Assembly (NCBI RefSeq): GCF_902167145.1
Contig: NC_050105.1
Coordinates: forward strand, 121,227,898-121,291,897
DNA from: Zea mays
Lineage: Eukaryota; Streptophyta; Magnoliopsida; Poales; Poaceae
Direction: 5' to 3'
DNA length: 64,000 nt
The notes beneath the pieces were generated by a model. That model saw only the letters and a program-made list of their open reading frames with translations. It had not been told where the DNA came from and ran no database searches. The position numbers and the translations under genes are program-made. This document shows, in pieces, positions 45,306 through 57,763 of this stretch (within the stretch, counting starts at the first letter, position 1; each line of letters opens with the position of its first letter).

Positions 45306-47695
45306 GAACAGGACTCGCTGATCCAGAACTCACACTTGCTCAACTTTGCGTACAACTGGTGCTCTCGCAATCTCTGCAATACCATCCTCAAATGATCTGC
45401 GTGCTCTTCTTCGCTTTGGGAATAAATCAGAATGTCATCAATGAATACCACCACAAACTTATCAAGGTAATCCATGAATACATTGTTCATCAGATTCATA
45501 AAGAACGCTGGTGCATTGGTCAAACCAAAAGACATCACTGTGAATTCGTACAAACCATACTTGGAAATGAATGCCGTCTTCGGAATGTCCGAAGGTCGGA
45601 TCCTGAGCTGATGATAACCTGACCTCAGATCAATCTTGGAGAACACGCTGGCTCCTCTCAACTGGTCGAACAGATCCTCTATTCTGGGCAAGGGATACTT
45701 GTTCTTGATCGTGACCTCATTCAAAGCTCGATAATTGATGCACATCCTCTTGGTGCCATCTTTCTTTTCCACAAATAAGACAGGGGCGGCCCAAGGCGAG
45801 GTGCTTGGCCGGGTGTAACCTTTCTCTGACAGCTCATCAATCTGCTTCTTAAGCTCAACCAACTCTGGTCCGGATATTCTATAAGCTCTCTTAAAGATAG
45901 GGGCGGTTCCAGGAAGAAGCTCTATAGCAAACTCAACTTTCCGCTCTGGTGGCATACCCGGTAAGTCCTTTGGAAACACATCTGGGAATTCAGACACAAC
46001 CTTGATACTCTCAACTGGATCTGCTTCACTGCTATCGACAGCCATCTGATAACAACTTCCTTTCTTCGGCTCAGGTGGGACTAACTCGGTCACCACTTCC
46101 TTTCCTAGTGGGGACACCAACTTGATTGTCCTTTTATCACAACTGATAACTGCTTGATACTTATCTAACCAATTCATCCCTAGGATGACATCTATTCCCT
46201 GAGTACCCATTACTATAAGGTTGGCGGGAAACGCTATCCCCCTTATTTCCACACTTATATTTAAACAAATGCTATCAGCTCGAATTCTACCACCAGCTGA
46301 GTCAATTTGAATGGGGGTTGACATGGTAGTAGTTGGAAGATTATGTGCTTCTACCCATGATGCAGTAATGAAAGAATGCGTTGCTCCAGTATCAAATAAC
46401 ACTTCTGCAATATGGGAGTCGACTGGGAACATACCTACTATCATGCCGGGGGTCTCCTGAACTGCTTCAGCCTCCAAGTGATTCAATCTTCCATGATTAT
46501 AGCGCTGTTGAGGGCGGTTGCCTGCTCCAGGCTGAGACACATTCTGCTTTGCTGGGGCATTGGGGCCTGACTGCTGCTGGGCTGCCTTCTTCGGACATTG
46601 CATCACCCAATGGCCCTGCTCTCCACAGTGGAAACATGCCCTGTTTCCAACCTGAGCTGGTGCTGCCTGACTGTTCTGCTGGTTTGCTGGGGCAGGAAGA
46701 CGGGGTGCTTGCTGATTCTGCCTTTGAAACTGACCTCCTGACTGATTGCTCTGACGGTTCTGGTACTGATGCTGAGGATACTGCCTTTGGAACTGCTGAT
46801 GCTGCTGACGCTGCTGAGGTGGACGCTGGTTCTGCCTGAACTGCTGAGGTTGATTGCCTGAAAAACGAGGGCGGCTGCTGCTTCCAGGCTGGGGTCCACT
46901 GATCTTGCGCTTACGATCTTCCATCTCCTTACGCTTCCTTTCTGTCATGATCGCTCTATCAATCAGGTGCTGGAATGTCGGGAAGGTGTGATTCATCAGT
47001 TGATACTGCAGGGGGTCGACCAAGCCTCTCAGAAAACGGTATTGTCGCTTGGCGTCAGTGTTGACATCCTCAGGAGCATAGCGAGACAATTGCAGAAACC
47101 TGTCTCGATACTCACTGACAGATGATGACCCTTGCTTAAGGGCCAGGAACTCCTCCTTCTTCACTGTCATCAGACCTGCAGGCACGTGGTACTGACGAAA
47201 GCTACCTCTGAATTCTTCCCAGGTGATGGTGTCGGGGTTGGCATGGGTGGCGAGGTAAGACTCCCACCATGATTGGGCTGCTCCTCTCAACAGACGGGGA
47301 CCATACAAGACTTTCTCCCTGTCATCACACTGAGCGGTATGCAACTCCCGCTCCACAGTGCGCAGCCAATCTTCAGCATCCATGGGGTCAGAAGAGTGAG
47401 CGAACGTTGGGGGATGACCTCTCATGAATTCAGCACGCTTGTCTCTGGGCATCTGAGGCATCTGAGGCTGGGGTGGTGCTTGCTGCTGTTGCTGCTGCTG
47501 CTGCTGAATGGCGGCCAGAGTCTGACCGATGGCCTGAACTGCCTGAGTCTGCATCAGAAACATCTGCTCGATCGACATCGGGGGCGGGGGTGGCAGCTGC
47601 TGCTGCTGGGGCGCCTCATCTTGTTGACCGGCTTGCTCCTGCTGAGCACGCCTTCCTCCTCTGCCTGTTCTCTGACATCTGCAGAATGCAACCAC
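45293..47695 (-). CDS. E Gag-Pol part 1: gag, protease, RT (frameshifted end)
   Basis: Open from 47695 but without a nearby ATG: the open frame starts at a GTG and the first in-frame ATG is about 40 residues in. A splice-acceptor-like CATTCTGCAG ends at 47679. The N-terminus is Gln-rich (poly-Q from a CAG/CTG tract near 47483-47510). Gag core [23 protein letters not shown] knuckle [14 protein letters not shown] near residue 350; protease [11 protein letters not shown] near 430; RT with [13 protein letters not shown] near 755. The frame ends at TAA 45293 after a one-base slip inside RT, so Pol is truncated. Confidence 0.88.
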   Translation of the reverse strand: MVAFCRCQRTGRGGRRAQQEQAGQQDEAPQQQQLPPPPPMSIEQMFLMQTQAVQAIGQTLAAIQQQQQQQQQAPPQPQMPQMPRDKRAEFMRGHPPTFAHSSDPMDAEDWLRTVERELHTAQCDDREKVLYGPRLLRGAAQSWWESYLATHANPDTITWEEFRGSFRQYHVPAGLMTVKKEEFLALKQGSSSVSEYRDRFLQLSRYAPEDVNTDAKRQYRFLRGLVDPLQYQLMNHTFPTFQHLIDRAIMTERKRKEMEDRKRKISGPQPGSSSRPRFSGNQPQQFRQNQRPPQQRQQHQQFQRQYPQHQYQNRQSNQSGGQFQRQNQQAPRLPAPANQQNSQAAPAQVGNRACFHCGEQGHWVMQCPKKAAQQQSGPNAPAKQNVSQPGAGNRPQQRYNHGRLNHLEAEAVQETPGMIVGMFPVDSHIAEVLFDTGATHSFITASWVEAHNLPTTTMSTPIQIDSAGGRIRADSICLNISVEIRGIAFPANLIVMGTQGIDVILGMNWLDKYQAVISCDKRTIKLVSPLGKEVVTELVPPEPKKGSCYQMAVDSSEADPVESIKVVSEFPDVFPKDLPGMPPERKVEFAIELLPGTAPIFKRAYRISGPELVELKKQIDELSEKGYTRPSTSPWAAPVLFVEKKDGTKRMCINYRALNEVTIKNKYPLPRIEDLFDQLRGASVFSKIDLRSGYHQLRIRPSDIPKTAFISKYGLYEFTVMSFGLTNAPAFFMNLMNNVFMDYLDKFVVVFIDDILIYSQSEEEHADHLRMVLQRLREHQLYAKLSKCEFWISESCSWVT

Positions 47696-48081
47696 ACATC
47701 AGAACTGATCTGGCAAATCTTGCAGCATAAGAAAAGAGTATAGAATTCTTCAACAGCACTGAGCAGGTGAGCATCTTCACTGATCTCCAACACAGACCAC
47801 ACAGCTTCTCAGATCAAGAGGAAAGTGGAATAAAAGGTTTCCCAACTATATAACTAACTCCATTAACATAATATGTAAACCAAAATGCAGGGGATACCCA
47901 CACTCTGGTGACAATCATTACAAAGATCCAAACCAAACATAGTTCATCATGACAAACATAAATGCACAGGATATAGCAAACTACCCTGTCTAACTAAGAC
48001 TAACTAAGACCGAGATTAACGCTAAGACTGAAGCTTCTATGCATATATTTCGTATTAATTACAAGATCCAACTCTAGCGAT

Positions 48082-49095
48082 CTATGGTTCTAGATTTATC
48101 TTGGTCTTGCAGTCGGGATTGCCATAAGGCTGGTGTCCACGCTGAGGTGAGCGGTACGGGTGCTGAGTCCCGACGGGAGCGGGGGAACCACCATCCAGAT
48201 GACGACGTTCCGCGCGCTCAGCCCGCAGCAGGGCGATCTCAGCATGAGCCCTACTCAGCTCGTCTAATGCATGGTCCAGCTCCGTGTTTAGCACGGCGGC
48301 TAGGTTGACGGTGCTGCTCAACCTAGGATTGCCCTCACCGACAGGTGAGACAATCACGCCTCCTGTGCTGCCAGATGGACGGCAGGGGTAATACTTCAGG
48401 TCAAGACCGTCAGCTGCCCCACCGAAAACCGAGCAGTAGTGCGAAAGCGCACGCCGTGCAGCATCTTGCATGGCTGCCTCAGCTGAGTCCCGTTCAGAGA
48501 TAGAATAGTGCTCTGAGCAGGCCTCTGCACCCTGGAGACTGTTCTCCGGGCAGCGCACCAAGCAAGTTGCCTCCCAGCGGTCCGGGTAGACCCCGCGACT
48601 ATGCTGGTAGACCACACAGCGATACTCGACGGACCAAGTATGCCGGTCAAATGCCCGACGTAGCAGGGTGTCGAGCGCATCGTGGAAGTGACACCCGCGA
48701 GCAGCGTCGCGAGTGATGGGTCGAGCAACCCATCCTTCCGGCTCAAGGTTAGCAGAGAAGTCGGTGTCGTGGCTCGAGCTGTCGTCGCCATCTCCGTCGT
48801 CTGGGTCTCCTCCAGCAGCTACTCCAGAAGCTGGGGCGCCCAGTGGTGGTGCAGGGGGCGGCTCCAGAGGAAGCACAGGAGAGCAGCTCCTCACAGACTC
48901 TATCTCCTGGTGGAGCAAGAAAGAAGAGCCCTGCTGCTCCTGTCGTCGACGTTCCTGCTCCTCACGCAGGCGGTGGTGTAGTCTCTCCAAGTGGTTGGAC
49001 TGTCCGGCCACGGGACGGCGAAGCGGACGCTCAGCAAGGCGGGAGGGTAAGAAGGGGATGACGGACTTTCGTGCAGTGTGTCTAAGTCGAGCCAT
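48082..49095 (-). CDS. Extra ORF upstream of gag in E: H3-like N-terminus, possible dsRNA-binding fold, coiled coil
   Basis: 337 aa, ATG at 49095 directly after TGTCTTTTGTAG (splice-acceptor-like). After the Met, residues 1-10 are ARLRHTARKS, the same register as histone H3 A1-S10 with K9 kept. Then come a basic/Arg-rich helix with REEQERRRQEQQ, an acidic low-complexity linker (about 85-120), and residues about 135-230 in the order helix-strand-strand-strand-helix (FHDALDTLLRRAF; WSVEYRCVVYQ; WEATCLVRC; DSAEAAMQDAARRALSHY), reminiscent of a double-stranded-RNA-binding domain. A coiled coil follows at about 270-305 and a charged tail. Stop TAG 48084-48082. No enzyme motif. Position matches ORF1 of C. 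Function unknown. Confidence 0.75.
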   Translation of the reverse strand: MARLRHTARKSVIPFLPSRLAERPLRRPVAGQSNHLERLHHRLREEQERRRQEQQGSSFLLHQEIESVRSCSPVLPLEPPPAPPLGAPASGVAAGGDPDDGDGDDSSSHDTDFSANLEPEGWVARPITRDAARGCHFHDALDTLLRRAFDRHTWSVEYRCVVYQHSRGVYPDRWEATCLVRCPENSLQGAEACSEHYSISERDSAEAAMQDAARRALSHYCSVFGGAADGLDLKYYPCRPSGSTGGVIVSPVGEGNPRLSSTVNLAAVLNTELDHALDELSRAHAEIALLRAERAERRHLDGGSPAPVGTQHPYRSPQRGHQPYGNPDCKTKINLEP

Positions 49096-49338
49096 CTACA
49101 AAAGACATCGCAAGCAAAAGGGTGAGAACAGAATCAATATGACCAGCAAATAATGAATCATAAGTGAATGAAGGATTAGAATAAAACATGTTTTTCAGCA
49201 AGGTATAATATATAGTAGAACATAGGTTTGGTCGGTATGACCAACTTTTGAAGGGATATCAAAGTCAAGGCAGAGACAGAGGTCTATAGTCCTTAGAACG
49301 ACCATTCTACTCTAGGTTAGCGGTCCTACAGTCAGCAC

Positions 49339-49351
49339 GGCTTTGATACCA
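49339..49351 (-). other. Primer-binding site of E
   Basis: Minus-strand TGGTATCAAAGCC, one mismatch from the initiator Met-tRNA complement, 4 nt from the 5' LTR end. Confidence 0.85.
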
Positions 49352-49355
49352 CTTA

Positions 49356-52107
49356 TGTCACACCCGGTTTTAGAAGGCAAACCGAATGCAAACCATGTAC
49401 GTGCCAGGATCAGTTATTCACGTACACAGCAGTTACATAATATGGACATCATCACACAGTGCTCAAAATAGTATCAATAAGGGAAATAATCGATTACATC
49501 ATACGTCTGAGACGTCCATATAGTTCTTACAATAAATCAAAGTGCGGAAAAGAAACGTAGATAACGCGGCCTTCACAGGCAGCCGACTGGGGGGTTGCCG
49601 CTAACCCACACCTAGAACTCGTCGTAGTCTTGGAACTCCTGGAAGTCTCCTTCCACAGCTTCATCTTCGCCTGAGCAGTGGTTGCAATGCTGAAAACCTG
49701 GGGGGGTTTGGTGTGTAGAGCAAGGGTGAGTACACATCAACATACTCAGCAAGTATCCCGTTTGGCTGTAGTGGACTAGCTTTATGTGGGGATAAGTCAA
49801 GCAGTTGCTTTTAGTTGGTCAGGTTATTACTTACTAGTAGAAAGCCAGGTTTTAACATTAACCCAAGTTATTAGCCCAATGTATCCTTTCCAAACGGAAA
49901 GAATACCACTTACCAATACCATAATCGTAATCAGAACCATCAATCTCATTGTCACCTGTACCAAAGTATCTCTGATCAAGTATCACTAATCTCTGGAGCT
50001 CCCTTGGCCGCTCATAACCGCGAGCACGGCTGATATATCAGTTTTATAACACTCTGCAGAGGTTGTGCACTTTACCCACAAGCCGTGATTCCCTCTCTGG
50101 CCCGGGCTTGCAAGACCCTTATTCACTCCCGAGGTGAATGGCCAAGGATTCACTACGAAGCCTTTACAAAGATTCCCCGGGGCTGTAGCCACCCGTTAGG
50201 TTTCCTAAATGTACCGCACTCCTCCCCAAGGGACAAATCAACCTTGGCAGAGCGAGCCGCATACACCGAGCCCCATTGACGGCACGACGGCGAAGCGAAC
50301 TACACCCCGGATCCTCTAATTATTCAGCTAAGGGCACCCCATTCCACCCTCATGGTTGCACTGTTTTCCCGGGCGGTCATCCATTGAACAGGTCCTTACG
50401 GAGAGGCACTCGAGAAACCGCTCGAGTCCCCTTAAATGCCACAAGTATAATCATAAATAAGAACGGGAAAACAGCGTATCATAGATAACCACATCATGTT
50501 CATTGATTAAAGTTGAGCAATTGCATCAAACTAAGCAGTAATAATCCGACCCAAATAGGTAAACAAGGACATGGATAACAAAAAGCTAGTCAATCCTTAG
50601 GTATAAATGTGTGATGCGGGAGGTGAATTAAAGAATGATTAGGATAGAGATAGGTCAAAGGACACTTGCCTCCACCAACCGACTGCTGCTCAGGGGCTTC
50701 TCCTGCGAATTCCTCGGGCTCTTCGACCGGATCGTTCTCTATGCGAGCGCAAACATACATACATCCATCCACATATTTAATACAAAAGAACAGTACACCA
50801 TACAAGGGAACAAATAAAGCGAATATGCATCAAGTATGACATTTGACATTGCATTTGTTATGGTTAGAAAGAAACGGGAAAAGGGTCTCGCAGGGGGGGT
50901 TAAAGTTTATGCACTAATGATTAGTTAAATTATGCACTCTAGTTTCAATAGGTTCCTAACAAAAGAATTCTGTTATATGCACTAGTGGGAACCTAATCAT
51001 TTTAAGTTGATTAACATTGCACGGGATAAACAATTAACTGAATGAATCAACTAGCGCAACGAAATTCTAAATTAAACTTCTCATTTCCATAGCATGAACC
51101 ATGATTAGTCTACCCAAAATAAGGTAATTATGATCACAGAAAGTAAATAAAATAAAAAAAACAGGGGGGGCGGTTGAACCGGCCCTAGGGCGGTTGAACC
51201 GGCCGGCTGGGCGAGCGGCTGGGCCGGCCAGGGGCGCGGCCGAGCCAGCGGGCAGGGGGCGGCTGGCGGGCGGCCAGGGGCCAGGGGCGGCCGAGGGCGC
51301 GGCCAGGGCGGGCCGGGGGCGCGGCTGGGCACGGCCGGGGGCGTGGCTGGGCACGGCCGGGGCCGGCCAGGGCGCGGCCGAGGCTGGCCAGGCGCGGCTG
51401 GGGCCAGGGCGCGGCCGGCGGCTGGGCTGGGGGCGGCCAGGGGCGCGGCCAGGGGTGGCCGGGCGGCTGGGCTGCCAAGAGGAGGGAGGAGGGGAGAGGG
51501 GAGAGGGAGGGAGGAGAGGGAAAGGGGGGGGGCTCACCGGCAATGGGCGGCCGACGGCGAGGGCGGCGGCCGAGCAGGGGGCGGCGGCGGTTAGGGCAGA
51601 GGGGTAGGGGCGGCGGCTTAGGGAGAGAGAGGGAAAATGAGAGGGAGAGAGAGAGGGAGAGGGAATTGGGGAAAAAAAAGGGGAGGTGGGGGGCGGCTGG
51701 GCCTGCCAAGGCCCAAGAGGGGGGGCTCGTAGGGGGCTTGGGCCGGCCAAGGGGCGGCTGGGCCGGCCAAGGAGCCCATGGCGCGGGAGAGAGGGAAAGG
51801 GGAAGAGGGAGAGAGAAAGAAAGAGAAAGAAAAAGAAAAGATTATTTCCCTGCTTTCGAAATCCGATCTTCCTAGATGAATGCATTTGCACTTTCAAACA
51901 ATCAAAGAATGCATAGCTCGGCATGGTGCATCAAACAACATAAAGTATTTTTTGAGTTTTTCTTTACACGGGAATTCCAAACCGAATCCCGCTAGCTTTG
52001 GAAAAAGTCAAGGTCTAGCGAGGGCAAAAAGAAAAAGAAAAGGTAACGCCCGAATTTGGCGAGTAAAGAAAAGAAAAAAATTCAACTGCAAAATTCGGGG
52101 CGTTACA
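49356..52107 (-). repeat. 5' LTR of E
   Basis: 2,752 bp, near-identical to 40356-43073. The main difference is extra GC-rich repeat units near 51330-51400. Confidence 0.95.
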
Positions 52108-55100
52108 TCCTCGCAGAAGTCCAGGAACTTTCTTCCAGTGAACTGGGTGCCGTTGTCAGTGATGATGGAGTTCGAGACCCTGAAGCGATGGATGATGTTG
52201 GTGAAGAACGCCACCGCCTGTTCGGACCTGATGCTGTTTAGGGGTCGGACCTCAATCCACTTGGAGAATTTGTCGATAGCGACTAGCAGGTGCGTGTAGC
52301 CCCCGGGTGCCTTCTGCAAGGGACCGACGAGATCTAGACCCCACACAGCAAACGACCAGGTGATGGGTATTGTTTGCAAAGCCTGAGCGGGTAGGTGCAT
52401 CTGCCTTGCGTAGAATTGACACCCTTGGCAGGTGCGTACAATCCTAGTGGCATCGGCCACCGCGGTTGGCCAGTAGAAACCCTGTCGGAAGGCGTTTCCA
52501 ACGAGGGCCCGAGGTGCTGCGTGGTGACCGCAAGCCCCCGAGTGTATTTCTTGTAATAACTCCTAACCTTCGGCAATGGATATGCATCGCTGGAGGATGC
52601 CTGAGGGGCTGCGGTGGTAGAGCTCCTTTCCGTCACCTAGCAAGACAAACGACTTGGCGCGCCGCGCCAGTCACCGAGCTTCGGCTCTGTCGAGGGGTAG
52701 CTCTCCTCGGTGGAGATATTGCAGGTACGGGGTCTGCCAGTTTCGATTAGGCGGGACCCCATTCCGCTCTTCCTCGACGCGCAGTGCCTCACCCTCGACG
52801 GTCGAGGGTGCCTCAGGCTGAGCCGAGGGTTCCTAGGGCAGGGCCGAGGCCTTCTCGGGCTCGGGCGTGTCATCGGTCTTGATGTAGGGTTGATGTAGGT
52901 CTTGGGAGAAGACGTTCGGGGGGACCGTCGTCCGCCCCGAGGCTATTTTAGCCAGCTCGTCCGCAGTCTCGTTGTATCGTCGAGCGATGTGGTTGAGCTC
53001 GAGCCCGTAGAACTTGTCCTCCAGGCGCCGAACCTCGTCGCAGTAGGCTTCCATCTTTGGGTCGCGACAATGGGAGTTCTTCATGACTTGGTCGATGACA
53101 AGCTGCGAGTCGCCCCGAGCGTTGACGCGCCGGACCCCTAGCTCGATGGCGATGCACAACCCGTTGACCAGAGCCTCGTACTCGGCCACATTGTTGGATG
53201 CCGGGAAATGGAGGCGTAGCACATAGCGTAGGTGCTTCCCGAGGGGCGAGATGAAGAGCAGGCCTGCGCCTGCTCCTGTCTTCATCAGCGACCCGTCGAA
53301 GAACATGGTCTAGAGTTCCGGTTGGATCGGAGCTGTTGAGAGCTGGGTGTCGACCCATTCAGCCACGAAGTCCGCCAAGACCTAGGACTTGATGGCCTTC
53401 CGAGGGGCGAACAAGATTGTTTCACCCATGATTTCCACCGCCCACTTTGCAATTCTACCCGAGGCCTCTCGGCACCGGATGATCTCCCCCAGGGGGAAGG
53501 ATGACACCACAGTTACCGGATGAGACTCGAAGTAGTGTCGCAACTTCCGCCGCGTTAGGATCACCGCGTACAGCAGCTTCTGAATTTGTGGGTAGCGGAT
53601 CTTGGTCATGGATAGTGCCTCACTGATGAAGTAGACTGGCCTCTGGACGGGCAATGCATGCCCCTCTTCTCGTCTCTCGACCACAATCGCGGCGCTAACC
53701 ACCTGAGTGGTCGCGGCGACGTAGATCAAGAGGGCTTCTCCGGCAGCGGGGGCACCAAGATGGGCGCATTCGCGAGGAGCGCCTTCAGGTTCCCGAGGGC
53801 TTCCTCGGCCTCAGGGGTCCAAGTGAAGCACTCAGCCTTCCTTAAGAGGCGGTACAGAGGCAGGCCTCTTTCGCCGAGGCACGAGATGAAACGGCTCAGA
53901 GCCGCGAGACATCCCGTGACTCTCTGTACGCCTTTCAAGTCCTTTATGGGCCCCATGCTGGTGATGGCTGCGATCTTCTCCGGGTTGGCCTCGATGCCCC
54001 GCTCGGAGACGATGAACCCCAAGAGCATGCCTCGGGGAACCCCGAAGACACACTTCTCGGGATTGAGCTTCACGCCCTTCGCCTTGAGACATCGGAATGT
54101 CACTTCAAGGTCGGAAAGGAGGTCGGAGGCTTTCCTCGTCTTGACTACGATGTCATCGACATAGGCCTCGACCGTTTGGCCAATGTGTTCGCCGAACACA
54201 TGGTTCATGCCTTGTTGGTACGTAGCACCCGCAATCCTCAAACCGAACGGCATGGTAACATAGCAGTACATGCCGAAGGGTGTGATGAAAGATGTCGCGA
54301 GCTGGTCGGACTCTTTCATCCTTATTTGGTGATACCCCGAGTAGGCATCGAGGAAAGACAGGGTTTCGCACCCAGCAGTGGAATCCACGATTTGATCGAT
54401 GCGAGGCAGAGGGTAGGGAACTTTCGGACATGTTTTGTTTAGACCAGTGTAGTCTACACACATCCGCCATTTCCCTCCTTTCTTTCTCACAAGCACAGGG
54501 TTGGCAAGCCATTCGGGATGGAATACCTCTTTGATGAACCCTGCCGCCAGTAGCTTGTGGATTTCCTCGCCTATGGCTCTGCGCTTTTCTTCGTCGAACC
54601 GGCGCAGAGGCTACTTCACGGGTCGGGCTCCAACTCGGATATCCAGCGAGTGCTCGGCGACATCCCTCGGTATGTCGGGCATGTCCGAGGGACTCCACGC
54701 GAAAACGTCGGCGTTTGCGCGGAGAAAGTCGACGAGCACTGCTTCCTATTTGGGATCGAGCTCGGAGCCGATCCGGATCGGCTTGGAGGCGTCGCTGCTA
54801 GGGTCGAGGGGGACGGATTTAACCGTCTCCGCCGGCTCGAAGTTGCCGGCGTGGCGTTTCACGCCTGGCACCACCTTAGAGAGGCTCTCCAGGTCGGCGA
54901 TGAGGTCCTCGGATTCGGCGAGGGCCTCGGCGTACTCCACGCACTCCGCGTCGCATTCGTACGCGTGTCGGTACGTGGGGCCGACGATGATGACCCCGTT
55001 GGGGCCCGGCATCTTGAGCTTGAGGTAGGTGTAGTTGGGGATGGCCATGAACTTTGTGTAGCATGGCCTCCCCAGTACTGTGTGGTAGGTTCCTCAGAAC

Positions 55101-55128
55101 CCAACCACCTCGAACGTGAGGGTCTCCC
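52108..55128 (-). pseudogene. Huck-2 pol: RT, dual RNase H, integrase N-terminal half
   Basis: RT at about 54496-53730 (RMCVDYTGLNKTCPK, EAYVDDIVVKTRK). First RNase H near 53729-53390 lacks the catalytic DAS ([17 protein letters not shown]), the second at 53306-52840 keeps it (MFFDGSLMKTGAGAGL, EYEALVNGL, RGDSQLV), as is standard for the Tat clade. Integrase zinc region (CQGCQFYARQ) and core (GLDLVGPL, TDNGTQF) run to the E insertion. Broken by several stops, including TAGs near 53383 and 53309, TGA 55096-55094, and shifts around 52530-52640. Confidence 0.87.
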
Positions 55129-55129
55129 T

Positions 55130-57763
55130 TCAGAAGTTGGAGGGCGTCCCAAAGCAGACGGAAAGATCGAGTTGTCCGAGGGGCTGGACGCGCTTCCCGG
55201 GGATGATCCCGTGGAAAGGCGCAGCGCCTGCCCGGACCGAGGATAGATCAACACGCAGGAGCCCGAGGGTCTCGGTGTAGATGATGTTGAGGCTGCTGCC
55301 TCCGTCCATGAGGACCTTGGTGAGCCTGACGTCGCCGATGACGGGGTCGACAACAAGCGGGTATTTTCCCGGGCTCGGCATGTGGTCGGGGTGGTCGGCT
55401 TGGTCGAAGGTGATGGGCTTGTCGGACCAGTCTAGGTAGACTGGCGCCGCCACCTTTACCGAACAGACCTCCCGACGCTCTTGCTTGCGGTGTCGAGCCG
55501 AGGTGTTCGCCACTTGCCCACCGTAGATCATGAAGCAGTCGCGGACCTCGAGGAACTCTCCTGCCTGGTGACCTTCCTTCTTATCGTCATCGCGAGCCCT
55601 GCCACCCTCCGCGGGCGGCCCGGCCTTGTGAAAGTGGCGCCGAAGCATGGCGCACTCCTCAAGGGTGTGCTTGACAGACCCCTGATGATAGGGGCACGGC
55701 TCCTTGAGCATCTTGTCGAAGAGGTTGGCACCTCCAGGAGGTTTCCGAGGGTTCTTGTACTCGGCGGTGGCGACAAGGTCCGCGTCGGCGGCGTCGCATT
55801 TCGCTTGCGACTTCTTCTTGCCTTTCTTCTTGGCGACGCGCTGAGTTGACGCCTCGGGGACATCTTCCGGTGGGCGGCCCTGGGGCTGCTTATCCTTCCG
55901 GAAGATAGCCTCAACCGCCTCCTGGCCAGAGGCGAACTTGGTGGCGATGTCCATTAGCTCGCTCGCCCTGGTGGGGGTCTTGCGACCTAGCTTGCTCACC
56001 AGGTCGCGGCAGGTGGTGCCGGCGAGGAACGTGCCGATGACATCCGAATCGGTGATGTTGGGCAGCTCGGTGCGCTGCTTCGAGAATCGTCGGATGTAGT
56101 CCCGGAGAGACTCTCCCGGCTGCTGGCAGCAGCTTCGGAGATCCTAGGAGTTTCCAGGGCGCACGTACGTGCCCTGGAAATTGCCGGCGAAGGCTTGGAC
56201 CAGGTCGTCCCAGTTGGAGATCTGCCCCGGAGGCAGGTGCTCCAGCCAGGCCCGAGCGGTATCAGAGAGGAACAGGGGGAGGTTGCGGATGATGAGGTTG
56301 TCATCGTCCGTTCCACCCAGTTGGCAGGCTAGCCGGTAGTCCGCGAGCCACAGTTCCGGTCTCGTCTCCCCCGAGTACTTTGTGATAGTAGTCGGGGTTC
56401 GGAACCGGGTCGGGAACGGCGCCCGTCGTATGGCGCGGCTGAAAGCCTACGGACCGGGTGGTTCGGGCGAGGGGCTCCGATCCTCCCCACTGTCGTAGCG
56501 TCCCCCACGCCTGGGCTGGTAGCCTTGGCGCACCCTCTCGTCGAGGTGGGCCCGATGGTTGCGGTGATGGTGCTCGTTGCCGAGGCAACCCGGGGCTACA
56601 GGCGCTGTGTTGCGTGTGCGCCCGGTGTGGACCGAGGCTTCCCGCATGAATAGGGAAGTCGCAGCGTGATGTTCCAAGGGGTACCCCTGCCTTCGAGAGG
56701 TGGAGCTTTCGGCCCGTCGGACCGCGGCGTCCTCCAGGAGGTTCTTGAGCTCTCCCTGGATACGCCGCCCCTCGGTGGTTGATGGCTCCGGCATTGCGTG
56801 GAGAAGCATTGCCGCTGCAGCCAGGTTCTGGTCGACCCCACTGGAAACCAGTGGCGGTCTTGCCCTGACATCGTCGGCGATGCAGTGCTGGATACCCTGG
56901 GGTAGATGACGCACTTCTCCGACCGGAGGTTGGCCCGCCCATTCCTGCCCGATGTCCCGTCGGATCGGCTCAAGTGTTCCTGCTCCCTCGTCGAGCCTGG
57001 CCTGCATCTCGCGGATTTGCTCGAGCTGTGGGTCATGACCCCCCGCCGGGATGGGGATCACAACTAGCTCCCGAAGGATGTCAACGCGAGGCACAGGCCT
57101 AGGGAGATCTCCGTTCTCCGGCATACCAAGATGGTTGTCTTCGTTGGGACCCCCTAGATCGACGTGGAAACATTCACGACTTGGGCCGCAGTCCTCGTCA
57201 CCGAGGCTGTGGCTACCGTCAGAACAGTCAGAAAGGCAGTAGTCGCACGCGGTCATAAAGTCCCGCATGGCACTGGGGTTACCAAGTCCGAAGAAATCCC
57301 AACAGAAGTCGGGCTCGTCATCTTCCTCGGACCCCGAGGGCCTGTAGGTCGAGACAGCCGTCAGCCGGTCCCAGGGTGACCGCATACGATACCCCAGAGG
57401 GTTTGGGCTCGCCTCTACTAGAGCGTCCACCAAAGCGAAGTCGCTTGATGGGTCGAGGCTGAATCCAAAAGGCGTGAGATGGAAATCGGTTGGTACCTCT
57501 TGGTCGACGGGTGGTGACGAAGTCACGTCAGGGACTGACTGCACCGTCGTCTCAGGTACGAGGGTGACACCCAGCAAGTCCTTCGCGAGCGTGCTGGCGT
57601 CGTCCATTCGCTTGGGGTTGGCGTGTTGCGGGGAGACGGTGCTCGTCTTCGTCTCAGACGCGAGGTCGATGCCCAACGTGCCCCCCATTGGGGCGCCGGC
57701 GCCGTCGACTCGCTCGACAGTCGACGAGGGCCGCCTCCTGCTTGGCCTTGGTTGCCCTGCCAC
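55130..57763 (-). pseudogene. Huck-2 gag and protease
   Basis: Frame from 57763 (MAGQPRPSRRR...) through the same acidic N-terminal region, gag domain and CPYHQG...HTLEEC knuckle as Huck-1, with protease VLMDGGSSLNIIY near 55315. Breaks: frame changes near 56450, TAG 56146-56144 where Huck-1 has TGG (1299-1297), TGA 55132-55130 where Huck-1 has CGA (295-293). The long gag N-terminus with a GSEEDDEPDFCWDFFGLGNP motif is shared by both Huck copies; I do not recognise it elsewhere. Confidence 0.87.

Larger units (their letters stand above)
40356..52107 (-). mobile_element. Complete chromovirus-type Gypsy element E (Tekay/Del clade)
   Basis: 11.75-kb minus-strand element: 5' LTR 49356-52107, primer site 49339-49351, upstream ORF, gag-pol with chromodomain (one frameshift), hairpin plus polypurine tract, 3' LTR 40356-43073. 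Perfect target duplication. The LTRs differ by few substitutions and by indels in low-complexity tracts, so the insertion is young. Same architecture as C, but with a different LTR and upstream ORF. Confidence 0.96.

Noticed and set aside
47473..47520. CAG/CTG microsatellite as an independent repeat locus
   Set aside because: It is the poly-Gln segment of the E gag frame, so it is described there.
51067..51924. 285-aa Pro/Ser-rich minus-strand ORF in the E LTR
   Set aside because: Translation of low-complexity GC and GA repeats; the frame is not kept in the other LTR, where indels shift it.
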